A DNA stretch of 30,821 bases from Bacteroidota bacterium (lineage in GTDB: Bacteria; Bacteroidota; Bacteroidia; Bacteroidales; Rikenellaceae): contig JAEZPN010000092.1 in the NCBI GenBank assembly GCA_023413645.1, positions 1 to 30,821 on the forward strand. Direction: 5' to 3'. Each line of letters begins with the position of its first letter. Position 1 is the first letter of the stretch. A model generated the notes under the pieces. That model made no database searches and had not been told where the DNA came from. It saw nothing but the letters and a program-made list of their open reading frames with translations. Of this stretch, positions 8,055 through 14,347 are shown one piece after another. Position numbers and translations under genes: made by a program.

Positions 8055-10208
8055 ATGGGAAAGAAGAAAAATAGACGTGGAAATAATCGTGATGAGCGTG
8101 CCTCATTCATCGTTGGCATGTTCCGCGAATTCCCCGATACAAAATTTTCACTAAAACACCTCGCAGCAGCATCGGGAGGCGCCGACCGTGATGGTCGCAC
8201 CATGACCTTTGCTATCATCCGCCAGTTGATGGATGATGGCTTCGTGGAGGAGGTTGCACGCAGCAAGTATCGCCTTGCACGCGCTGCAATGCCCCGCTAT
8301 GAGGGTGTGGTGGCGACAGTATCGCCTGGTGTGCTCTACGTAACGGTGGAGGCACTCGAGAGCGATGTATATGTATCACGCCGCAATGGCGGTGGCGCAC
8401 TCAGTGGCGACCGCGTTATGGTTGCCGTAGCACGCCGCTCACGCGACGGCGAGCTTGAGGGCACCATCACCGAGGTCGTTGAGCGCAGCCGTCAGCCCTA
8501 TATTGGCACGGCGGAGGTTACGACAAACAACATCTTCGTTACGACAGACTCACGCCGCGTGGGTGTCGACATACGCCTACCCCGCAAGCCCTATCCACAG
8601 GTGGAGACGGGCGATAAGGTTGCGGTGCGCATCGTAGCATGGGAGGAGGGCGAGCGTCTTCCCGAGGGTGAACTTATAGAGCGCCTCGGCAAGGCGGGCG
8701 AGAACGATACCGAGATGCACGCCATACTTGCAGAGTTCGACCTACCCTACCACTTCGAGAAGGAGGTCATTGCAGCAGCAAACCGCATTGACGGCACAAT
8801 AACCAAAGAGGAGATAGCACGTCGCCGCGATATGCGCGACCGCACAACATTCACTATCGACCCCGCAGATGCCAAGGACTTCGACGATGCACTCTCTATT
8901 GTGCGCCTCAGCGACGGTCTCTGGGAGGTGGGTGTGCACATCGCCGATGTAACGCACTATGTAACACCTGGTTCGGTGGTGGATAACGAAGCTGTGGAGC
9001 GTGCCACATCTGTATATTTGGTGGACCGCACCGTGCCTATGCTCCCCGAGCGCTTGTGTAACGACCTATGCTCGCTACGCCCCCACGAAGATAAGCTCTG
9101 CTTCTCGGCAGTATTCACCATCAACGAGAATGCCGAGATTCAGGACGAGTGGCTCGGACGCACCGTCATACACTCCGACCGCCGCTTTGCATACGAGGAG
9201 GCACAGCAGGTCATCGAGACGGGCGAGGGCGACTACAAAGAGGAGATACTCACACTCAATACCCTTGCGCAGAAGCTGCGTAACGACCGCTTTAAGCATG
9301 GCGCAATAGCCTTTGCACGCGACGAGGTGCGCTTCCACCTCGACGAGAAGGGTCGCCCCGTGGGTGTATATACCAAGGTGCAGAAGGAGGCAAACCAGCT
9401 TATCGAGGAGTTTATGCTCCTTGCTAACCGCCGTGTGGCGGAGTATTGCGCACACCGCATCTCGAATGGTCGCCGTGTGCCACGCCCCATGGTCTTTCGT
9501 GTGCACGACGAACCCTCGGAGGATAAACTCGAGCGCTTCCGCGACTTCGCCCTTCGCTTTGGTCACTACTTCAAGGCACAGAAGGGTCGCGCAGTAGCCA
9601 AGGAGATGAACAAACTGCTCAATACGATTGCGGGCAGTGCCGAGCAGAATGCCATCACTACACTCGCCGTACGAAGCATGGCAAAGGCGGTATATACCAC
9701 CGACAACATCGGTCACTATGGTCTCGCCTTCCCCTACTACACACACTTCACATCGCCCATCCGCCGCTACCCCGATATGATGGTGCATCGCCTCTTGGCA
9801 GCATACCTAGCGGGCGAGAAGCGCGCAGATAAGAAGAAGTTGGAGGAGTTGTGCGTACACTCTACCGAGCGCGAGATTGTGGCATCGGAGGCAGAGCGCG
9901 CAAGCATCAAGTATAAGATGGCGGAGTTTATGCGCGACCGCATCGGCGAGGAATTTGACGGTGTGGTATCGGGCATGACTGACTGGGGCGTATATGTCGA
10001 ACTCAACGATACACACGTCGAGGGCATGGCATTCCTACGCGACATCGACGACAACGACTACTACCGCTTCGATGAGGCGCGCTACGAGATCGTAGGTCGC
10101 TCGTCGGGCATACGCCTTACGTTGGGTTCGCCCGTGCGTGTGCGTGTTAAGAGCGTTGATATGAACCGCCGCACACTCGACTTTAAGTTATTGCTAAACA
10201 AGAGATAA
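8055..10208 (+). CDS. rnr: Ribonuclease R
   Basis: This 717-residue, processive 3'-to-5' exoribonuclease degrades structured RNA and takes part in RNA quality control. The domain order is standard. A lysine-rich start and a winged-helix region (about 12-75) are followed by OB-fold cold-shock domains (about 80-240). The RNB catalytic domain opens with FTIDPADAKDFDDA (266-279), whose Asp269, Asp275, Asp277 and Asp278 bind the magnesium ions. It is closed by the FTSPIRRYPDMMVHR signature. A C-terminal S1 domain follows (about 630-710, GVVSGMTDWGVYVEL). It begins 16 bases after the amidohydrolase stop and ends 8 bases before mqnC, so it is probably co-transcribed with both. Confidence 0.97.
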   Translation: MGKKKNRRGNNRDERASFIVGMFREFPDTKFSLKHLAAASGGADRDGRTMTFAIIRQLMDDGFVEEVARSKYRLARAAMPRYEGVVATVSPGVLYVTVEALESDVYVSRRNGGGALSGDRVMVAVARRSRDGELEGTITEVVERSRQPYIGTAEVTTNNIFVTTDSRRVGVDIRLPRKPYPQVETGDKVAVRIVAWEEGERLPEGELIERLGKAGENDTEMHAILAEFDLPYHFEKEVIAAANRIDGTITKEEIARRRDMRDRTTFTIDPADAKDFDDALSIVRLSDGLWEVGVHIADVTHYVTPGSVVDNEAVERATSVYLVDRTVPMLPERLCNDLCSLRPHEDKLCFSAVFTINENAEIQDEWLGRTVIHSDRRFAYEEAQQVIETGEGDYKEEILTLNTLAQKLRNDRFKHGAIAFARDEVRFHLDEKGRPVGVYTKVQKEANQLIEEFMLLANRRVAEYCAHRISNGRRVPRPMVFRVHDEPSEDKLERFRDFALRFGHYFKAQKGRAVAKEMNKLLNTIAGSAEQNAITTLAVRSMAKAVYTTDNIGHYGLAFPYYTHFTSPIRRYPDMMVHRLLAAYLAGEKRADKKKLEELCVHSTEREIVASEAERASIKYKMAEFMRDRIGEEFDGVVSGMTDWGVYVELNDTHVEGMAFLRDIDDNDYYRFDEARYEIVGRSSGIRLTLGSPVRVRVKSVDMNRRTLDFKLLLNKR

Positions 10209-10216
10209 GAGTAAAA

Positions 10217-11308
10217 ATGTCAATAGATTCGATTATAGAGCGCGCCTTGGAGCGTGAGCCGCTATCGCGTAGCGAGGCATATACCCTCTACGATGAGGCG
10301 CCACTACAGCTACTCTGTGACGTAGCAGACACATTGCGTAAGAGCGCCGTTAAGGATCCCTCGGTAGTGACGTGGCAGATAGACCGCAACGTCAACATTA
10401 CAAACGTGTGTAAGTCGGGATGTCGCTTCTGCAACTTCCACTGCAAGCCCCACGAGACCGAGAAGGCCTATATTACAACGATGGCAGAGTATCGTCAAAA
10501 AATTGACGAAGCACTCGCCTTGGGAGCTGATCAGCTATTGCTTCAGGGTGGCATGCACCCCAAGCTCGGCATCGAGTTCTATGAGACGCTATTTAGTCAG
10601 ATAAAGAAGGAGTACCCCACCCTTCGTCTCAACGCCCTCGGAGCACCCGAGGTGGCACATATCGCCACGCTCAGCGGCATAACCACGGTGGAGACCTTGG
10701 AGCGACTACGTGCTGCGGGCCTCGACACGCTTCCTGGTGCGGGCGCAGAGATACTCTCAGACGAAGTGCGCAAGCGTATTTCACCCGCGAAGCCCTCGGC
10801 ACGCGACTGGGTGCGCGTTATGCACGAGGCACACAAGATGGGCATACCATCTACAGCAACCATGATGTATGGTCACGTCGAGACACCCCACCAGAGAGTT
10901 GACCACCTTATCACCATACGCGATCTTCAGGCAGCGAAACCCGCTGAATCACGCGGATTTACAGCCTTCATACCCTGGGTATTCTGCCCCAAGGGCACAC
11001 AGCTTGAGCGTGAGGGTATTGCACCACCATTCTCAGCTACGGAGTACTTGCGCATTATAGCCATGAGCCGCATCATACTGCACAACATTACCAACATCCA
11101 GGCTTCGTGGCTAACCGTTGGCAAGGAGGTGGCAGAGATTGCACTTAAGAGTGGTGCAAACGACATGGGTTCAATAATGATTGAGGAGAATGTGGTGTCG
11201 TCGGCAGGTGCTACGACACGCTTCGACCGCGAGGCTATGCAGGCAACGATACGCCGTGCCGGATTCACGCCACGCCTACGCGACCAGCTATACAACTACC
11301 GCGACTAA
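10217..11308 (+). CDS. mqnC: Cyclic dehypoxanthinyl futalosine synthase (MqnC)
   Basis: This 363-residue radical-SAM enzyme converts dehypoxanthine futalosine to its cyclic form in the futalosine route to menaquinone. The [4Fe-4S]-binding motif is CKSGCRFC (Cys65, Cys69, Cys72). The following stretches are typical of MqnC: LLLQGGMHPKLGIEFYE, LDTLPGAGAEILSDEVRKRISPAK, ATMMYGHVETPHQRVDHL and GFTAFIPWVFCPKGTQLE. MqnE, the related aminofutalosine synthase, differs in these regions, so I favour MqnC. The other mqn genes are not here. It is the last gene of the plus-strand run. Its stop codon overlaps that of the convergent DUF2752 gene (shared CTAA at 11305-11308), and no terminator separates the two. 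Confidence 0.93.
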   Translation: MSIDSIIERALEREPLSRSEAYTLYDEAPLQLLCDVADTLRKSAVKDPSVVTWQIDRNVNITNVCKSGCRFCNFHCKPHETEKAYITTMAEYRQKIDEALALGADQLLLQGGMHPKLGIEFYETLFSQIKKEYPTLRLNALGAPEVAHIATLSGITTVETLERLRAAGLDTLPGAGAEILSDEVRKRISPAKPSARDWVRVMHEAHKMGIPSTATMMYGHVETPHQRVDHLITIRDLQAAKPAESRGFTAFIPWVFCPKGTQLEREGIAPPFSATEYLRIIAMSRIILHNITNIQASWLTVGKEVAEIALKSGANDMGSIMIEENVVSSAGATTRFDREAMQATIRRAGFTPRLRDQLYNYRD

Positions 11309-11721
11309 CGAGGCAGGTCGACAAGGTTGTGCCAGAAGGGGAGGTTGCGAACGACCCACCAAAGGCAGTAGAAAACAAGGAAGGTTATAATCACCTTATT
11401 GGATGAGAGTAGGCCAAAGAGACGCTGCATGCGTGGCGTTTTGATGAGCGCCGAGATAATGACAAGAAGGAAATAGGGGGCGCACAACCACATAAAGGGA
11501 TTATAGCGAAACGAGAGCCACACCTCACCATTTAGCAGGGCGTGTAGCGCACGCTGGTTGCCACACGAGGGGCAGTCTAAGCCCGTGAGAAAGTGGAATA
11601 GACATTTTGGAGCGAGATATGAGTGTGCAGGGTCGAAGTAGAAGTATAGGGGTATAGCGATGGTGACAACGACAATTGCCAGCACCACCCATACCAAAGT
11701 CCTTCGTGAATCCCTCTCCAT
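11305..11721 (-). CDS. DUF2752 small membrane protein
   Basis: This 138-residue protein has three to four predicted membrane segments (about 9-28, 66-87, 107-128). It carries the DUF2752 signature, LTGLDCPSCGNQRALHALLNGE, in which the CPxCG pair and the following Arg are conserved. The function of the family is unknown. An earlier in-frame ATG at 11751 falls inside the loop of the hairpin at 11739-11766, and the ATG at 11721 is preceded by an AAGG-like site, so I chose the latter. From memory, DUF2752 genes often sit beside CD225/TM2-type genes in Bacteroidota, as here. It would be read either by read-through from the CD225 operon or from a promoter I cannot see. Confidence 0.85.
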   Translation of the reverse strand: MERDSRRTLVWVVLAIVVVTIAIPLYFYFDPAHSYLAPKCLFHFLTGLDCPSCGNQRALHALLNGEVWLSFRYNPFMWLCAPYFLLVIISALIKTPRMQRLFGLLSSNKVIITFLVFYCLWWVVRNLPFWHNLVDLPR

Positions 11722-11738
11722 AAACCTTAAATAAATTA

Positions 11739-11766
11739 GGTGCGCAGACATTGCTGTTTGCGCACC
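11739..11766 (-). terminator. Probable terminator between CD225 and DUF2752 genes
   Basis: The 8-bp stem GGTGCGCA/TGCGCACC closes a 12-base loop, followed on the minus strand by TAATTTATTTA. It lies 20 bases past the stop of the first CD225 gene. The T tract is interrupted, so read-through into the DUF2752 gene is possible. Confidence 0.65.
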
Positions 11767-11786
11767 ATTTATTGTGACCTATAAGA

Positions 11787-12032
11787 TTAGAGACACAAGA
11801 AAAACAAAAAGTCGAGAACACCACCGACAATAGTACCAATGAGACCCAACTTACGAGCTGAGTTAGCAGCCTCGATAGCCTCCTGCTGATTACCATTATC
11901 CCAAAGCTTGTTTACCTTAACTGCCTTAAGAAGACCCCAAAGACCTACTGGCCAAAACAAAGCTGTACCTACGATAGCCAATGGCAAGTTATTTTCGGGT
12001 TTCTGAAGCTGCGCATTCTGATTGTTCTCCAT
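11787..12032 (-). CDS. CD225/dispanin family small membrane protein (copy 1)
   Basis: This 81-residue protein has the CD225 layout: a short polar N-terminus (MENNQNAQLQKPENN), a hydrophobic helix (LPLAIVGTALFWPVGLWGLLKAVKV), the loop NKLWDNGNQQEAIEAANSARK and a second hydrophobic helix (GLIGTIVGGVLDFLFFLCL). CD225 is the fold of animal IFITM proteins; bacterial members are of unknown function. Unlike copy 3 and the kinase it lacks the Tyr/Asp tail. I chose the ATG at 12032, which matches the MENNQ start of copy 3; a longer frame from 12083 adds 17 unlikely residues. A 99-bp stretch of this gene is nearly identical to copy 3. Confidence 0.88.
   Translation of the reverse strand: MENNQNAQLQKPENNLPLAIVGTALFWPVGLWGLLKAVKVNKLWDNGNQQEAIEAANSARKLGLIGTIVGGVLDFLFFLCL
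11844..11942 (-). repeat. 99-bp direct repeat, copy A (within CD225 copy 1)
   Basis: This segment differs from 12566-12664 by a single base (98 of 99 identical by eye). It encodes the WGLLKAVKVNKLWDNGNQQEAIEAANSARKLG region, while the sequence on both sides has diverged. The sharp edges suggest recent gene conversion or duplication. Confidence 0.9.
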
Positions 12033-12127
12033 AGTGTGTAAAGTTTTAAGGTTATTAGTTGATTTATAGAGTGATAATACCAAAATGTCCCTTTCGGTTT
12101 CATTATCTTTATGGCATCATTACAACA

Positions 12128-12391
12128 TTACAAAGATGCAAAAATTATAGCATAGAATAGGATATAAAATGCTATTATGCCGATACCTACAAACATCGAG
12201 ATACGAGCGAGCTTTCGTGCAGAACGTGACATAGCCTCAGCCTCCTCATACATACCCCGATTGTAAAGAGAATCTACCTGCGCAGCCTTTACAATGGCTA
12301 CAATACCAGTAGGTGGGAAGAATAGAATTGCGCTCACAATCGCAAAAGCAAGATAGTTGTCAGGTCTTGCTGGGCTCTGGTTGTATTCCAT
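12128..12391 (-). CDS. CD225/dispanin family small membrane protein (copy 2)
   Basis: This 87-residue, two-helix protein has the CD225 pattern NYLAFAIVSAILFFPPTGIVAIVKAAQVDSLYNRGMYEEAEAMSRSARKLARI followed by a long hydrophobic C-terminal helix. It is the most divergent of the three free copies and closest to the general CD225 consensus (the PxGIVAIVxAxxV stretch). It has no Tyr/Asp tail. It starts 24 bases after the stop of copy 3, and this spacer shares a 35-bp repeat with the spacer behind the kinase gene, so the operon seems to have grown by tandem duplication. Its function is unknown; a membrane-modulating or scaffold role is a guess by analogy with IFITM proteins. Confidence 0.87.
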   Translation of the reverse strand: MEYNQSPARPDNYLAFAIVSAILFFPPTGIVAIVKAAQVDSLYNRGMYEEAEAMSRSARKLARISMFVGIGIIAFYILFYAIIFASL

Positions 12392-12398
12392 AGTGGGC

Positions 12399-12433
12399 AG
12401 ATTTTAAGTTATTGATTAATAGTAATAGTCGTA
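12399..12433 (-). repeat. 35-bp direct repeat, copy A (gene junction)
   Basis: This stretch is identical to 12753-12787. It covers the codons at the end of CD225 copy 3, its stop and the leader of the next gene. The same junction after the kinase gene points to duplication of a gene together with its boundary. Confidence 0.85.
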
Positions 12434-12745
12434 ATCATCGTCATCGTAATAGTCGTAGTAGTCCTCGTAGTAGTAGTCATCATAATCAGTAGCAGTAGAT
12501 ATTAATGCTACATTGATGATAATACCGATAATGAAGAAAACACCGCCCACGATGATACCTGCGATACCCAACTTACGTGCTGAGTTAGCAGCCTCGATAG
12601 CCTCCTGCTGATTACCATTATCCCAAAGCTTGTTTACCTTAACTGCCTTAAGAAGACCCCAAAGGCTGATAGGCCAGAACAAAACTGTACCAATGATGCT
12701 CAAAACCAAGTTGTTGTTTGGTCTCTGAATCTGATTGTTCTCCAT
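12416..12745 (-). CDS. CD225/dispanin protein with Tyr/Asp-rich tail (copy 3)
   Basis: This 109-residue protein has the same CD225 core as copy 1: NNLVLSIIGTVLFWPISLWGLLKAVKV, the loop NKLWDNGNQQEAIEAANSARK, then a hydrophobic helix GIAGIIVGGVFFIIGIIINVALI. It ends in about 24 residues consisting almost only of Tyr and Asp (for example DYYDYYDDDDYDYYY). The kinase encoded just upstream has the same kind of tail after its own CD225 segment. If both hydrophobic helices cross the membrane, the tail lies on the same side as the N-terminus, in the cytoplasm, within reach of the kinase. The gene begins 24 bases after the kinase stop and is clearly co-transcribed with it. Confidence 0.88.
   Translation of the reverse strand: MENNQIQRPNNNLVLSIIGTVLFWPISLWGLLKAVKVNKLWDNGNQQEAIEAANSARKLGIAGIIVGGVFFIIGIIINVALISTATDYDDYYYEDYYDYYDDDDYDYYY
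12566..12664 (-). repeat. 99-bp direct repeat, copy B (within CD225 copy 3)
   Basis: Partner of 11844-11942, with one mismatch in 99 bases. It lies at the same position in the reading frame as copy A. Confidence 0.9.
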
Positions 12746-12752
12746 AATCTGT

Positions 12753-12787
12753 AGATTTTAAGTTATTGATTAATAGTAATAGTCGTA
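12753..12787 (-). repeat. 35-bp direct repeat, copy B (gene junction)
   Basis: Identical to 12399-12433. It covers the last codons and stop of the kinase gene and the leader of CD225 copy 3. Confidence 0.85.
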
Positions 12788-14059
12788 GTCGTCGTAGTAA
12801 TAGTCATCGTAGTAATAGTCATCATAGTAAGGATCACTATAGAAGATATCACTTGCCATAATGATAAAATATATTATGCAGAAGATACCACCGACTATAA
12901 TGCCGGCAATTGCCCAACGCTTAGCTGATGCTGCGTACTCCTCAGACTCGCTGTATAGACCTGCATCCCAATACTTGTTCACCTTCAATGCACGCAAAAG
13001 TGCTACAAGACCAAAGGGAAGCGTACACATTGCCATAGCAACAATCGCGAGTGCCAAACCATTGCTTGGACGCAAGCTCTCGGGGCGCTTAGACTGCCCA
13101 CTTTTACGCACGGGATGAACGGGCTGAACAGGTTGAACAGGTTGAACAGGTTGAACAGGCTGAACAGGCTGAACAGGCTGAACAGGAGGGATAATAGTGT
13201 TAGCGTCGAAGAGCGACATAAAGGCCTTGATGCTATCTGTACGGTTGCGGCGTGAAGGCTGCATAGAGCTCAAGATAGCACGCTGAATATCGGGTGCTAG
13301 GTTCTGCACCAAACCGGGGAGAGAACCATCCATCACAGCACTTGTTGAGGGTGGCACCTTGCCAGTAGAGATATAGTAGAGCGTAGCACCGAGAGCGTAG
13401 ACATCGGTTGCGGGAGTAAAGGTCGCACCTGCGCCATCCTCATACTGCTCGGGGGGAGTATAACCCTGACTGATGCCAATGGGCGTTATACTGGTCTGGT
13501 TACCCTCGCTATCGTACTGCTTAGCGAGACCGAAGTCGATAAGCACTACGCGGTTGTCAGATTTGCGCACCATGACATTTGCAGGCTTCACGTCGAGGTG
13601 AAGGAGATTGTTGCCGTGGATGTATGACAACGCACCAGCAACGTTAAAGATGAAGTCCTTAGCTGTGTCAGCATCCATGGGACCCTGACGTTTTACAAGA
13701 CCAGCAAGGGTGTCACCCTCGATATACTCCATAACGTAGTATGCAGTGTTGTTCTCCTCGAAGACGTCGTGGATAGAGATAACGTTGTTATGCTGGAGGC
13801 GTGCAATGGTGCGTGCCTCCTTGATAAACTTATTGCGATATACATCCATCAACTTAGCACTACCCTGCGAACCAAGAGATATGCTACACGAGTTATCGTC
13901 GCGATTGTAGTAGTCGCGTGGGAAGAACTCCTTGATACACACCAACTTATTCAGCATATGGTGCTCGGCAAGATAGGTAATACAGAAGCCACCACTGCCA
14001 AGAGTATTGCGAATTTCGTATTTACCACCCTGAAGGACGGTTCCTGGTTTAAGTTCCAT
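12770..14059 (-). CDS. Ser/Thr protein kinase fused to a C-terminal CD225 membrane domain
   Basis: This 429-residue protein starts with a Hanks-type kinase domain (about 12-285). It has the glycine loop LGSGGFCITYL (20-30), Lys43 in CIKEFF, the probable helix-C Glu81, the catalytic loop HLDVKPANV (154-162, Asp156 and Asn161), DFG at 175-177 and the GYTPPEQ substrate segment (199-205). All catalytic residues are present. The Arg before the catalytic Asp is replaced by Leu155, making it a non-RD kinase. A linker of VQP repeats (about 292-316) leads to a CD225 segment (about 333-402) with two hydrophobic helices around LRALKVNKYWDAGLYSESEEYAASAKRW. The protein ends in a Tyr/Asp tail (409-429). 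It is the first gene of the CD225 operon, with a strong promoter. The kinase should face the cytoplasm; its substrates are unknown, and the co-encoded CD225 proteins are obvious candidates. Confidence 0.92.
   Translation of the reverse strand: MELKPGTVLQGGKYEIRNTLGSGGFCITYLAEHHMLNKLVCIKEFFPRDYYNRDDNSCSISLGSQGSAKLMDVYRNKFIKEARTIARLQHNNVISIHDVFEENNTAYYVMEYIEGDTLAGLVKRQGPMDADTAKDFIFNVAGALSYIHGNNLLHLDVKPANVMVRKSDNRVVLIDFGLAKQYDSEGNQTSITPIGISQGYTPPEQYEDGAGATFTPATDVYALGATLYYISTGKVPPSTSAVMDGSLPGLVQNLAPDIQRAILSSMQPSRRNRTDSIKAFMSLFDANTIIPPVQPVQPVQPVQPVQPVQPVQPVHPVRKSGQSKRPESLRPSNGLALAIVAMAMCTLPFGLVALLRALKVNKYWDAGLYSESEEYAASAKRWAIAGIIVGGIFCIIYFIIMASDIFYSDPYYDDYYYDDYYYDDYDYYY
13113..13184 (-). repeat. 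9-bp tandem repeat encoding the kinase VQP linker
   Basis: There are eight units of nine bases. On the plus strand they read GGATGAACG, GGCTGAACA, then three GGTTGAACA and three GGCTGAACA. They encode Val-Gln-Pro (one His variant). Gain or loss of a unit keeps the frame, so linker length may vary between strains. The two blocks of three identical units suggest recent expansion. Confidence 0.92.
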
Positions 14060-14087
14060 AGTTCGGGTCTTTGTGTTTATTTTAAAG

Positions 14088-14118
14088 CAAAGATAATAAA
14101 TTTTCTTGTAATTGCAAA
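14088..14118 (-). promoter_or_regulatory. Promoter of the kinase-CD225 operon
   Basis: On the minus strand, TTTG (14115-14118), a 19-base spacer and TATCTTTG (14088-14095) are a near-perfect Bacteroidota primary promoter. The -7 box lies 28 bases before the kinase ATG. No second clear promoter is visible before the DUF2752 gene, so it probably drives the whole island. Confidence 0.85.
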
Positions 14119-14252
14119 TAGATTTGGAGGGATATAAGTGATATTTAGGATATTAGCAATACCCGCGTTGTGATGTGGTGGGCGCACCTTCCCCTATACT
14201 TAAATACCCACACCCCAGGTTACAAAAATGTAATCCACACCAACAAGAACGG

Positions 14253-14309
14253 CAAAAAGTGCCGTCAATGGGTAGTACTCGACGTACGTTCCATTAACGG
14301 CACTTTTTG
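14253..14309. terminator. Long bidirectional hairpin terminator
   Basis: A 13-bp perfect stem (CAAAAAGTGCCGT/ACGGCACTTTTTG) is extended by AATGG/CCATT and an apical GTAC/GTAC pair around TCGAC. It has T runs in both directions. On the minus strand it follows the C1 peptidase gene. Opposite it, there is no plus-strand gene to terminate. It is related to the hairpins at 30608-30652 and 30730-30786. Confidence 0.85.
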
Positions 14310-14336
14310 TTAGCGGCAGTAGATGTCTGCCTTATA
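14304..14336 (-). repeat. 33-bp conserved tail with small hairpin, copy A
   Basis: These 33 bases are identical to 30781-30813. They contain the small hairpin GGCAG-TAGATGT-CTGCC and abut the large terminator hairpin. On the minus strand the order is stop codon of the C1 peptidase, small hairpin, large hairpin. Confidence 0.88.
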
Positions 14337-14347
14337 ATCGAAAATGC

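Noticed and set aside
9075..9788. Open frame of 237 codons on the minus strand within rnr
   Set aside because: It is fully antisense to conserved RNase R catalytic sequence and has no start signals.
13113..13184. CRISPR-like array
   Set aside because: The units are 9 bases, contiguous and in frame with a protein linker; there are no spacers and no cas genes.
12770..14059. Inactive pseudokinase
   Set aside because: The catalytic lysine, HxD aspartate, Asn and DFG are all present; only the Arg of HRD is changed, which makes it non-RD and not dead.
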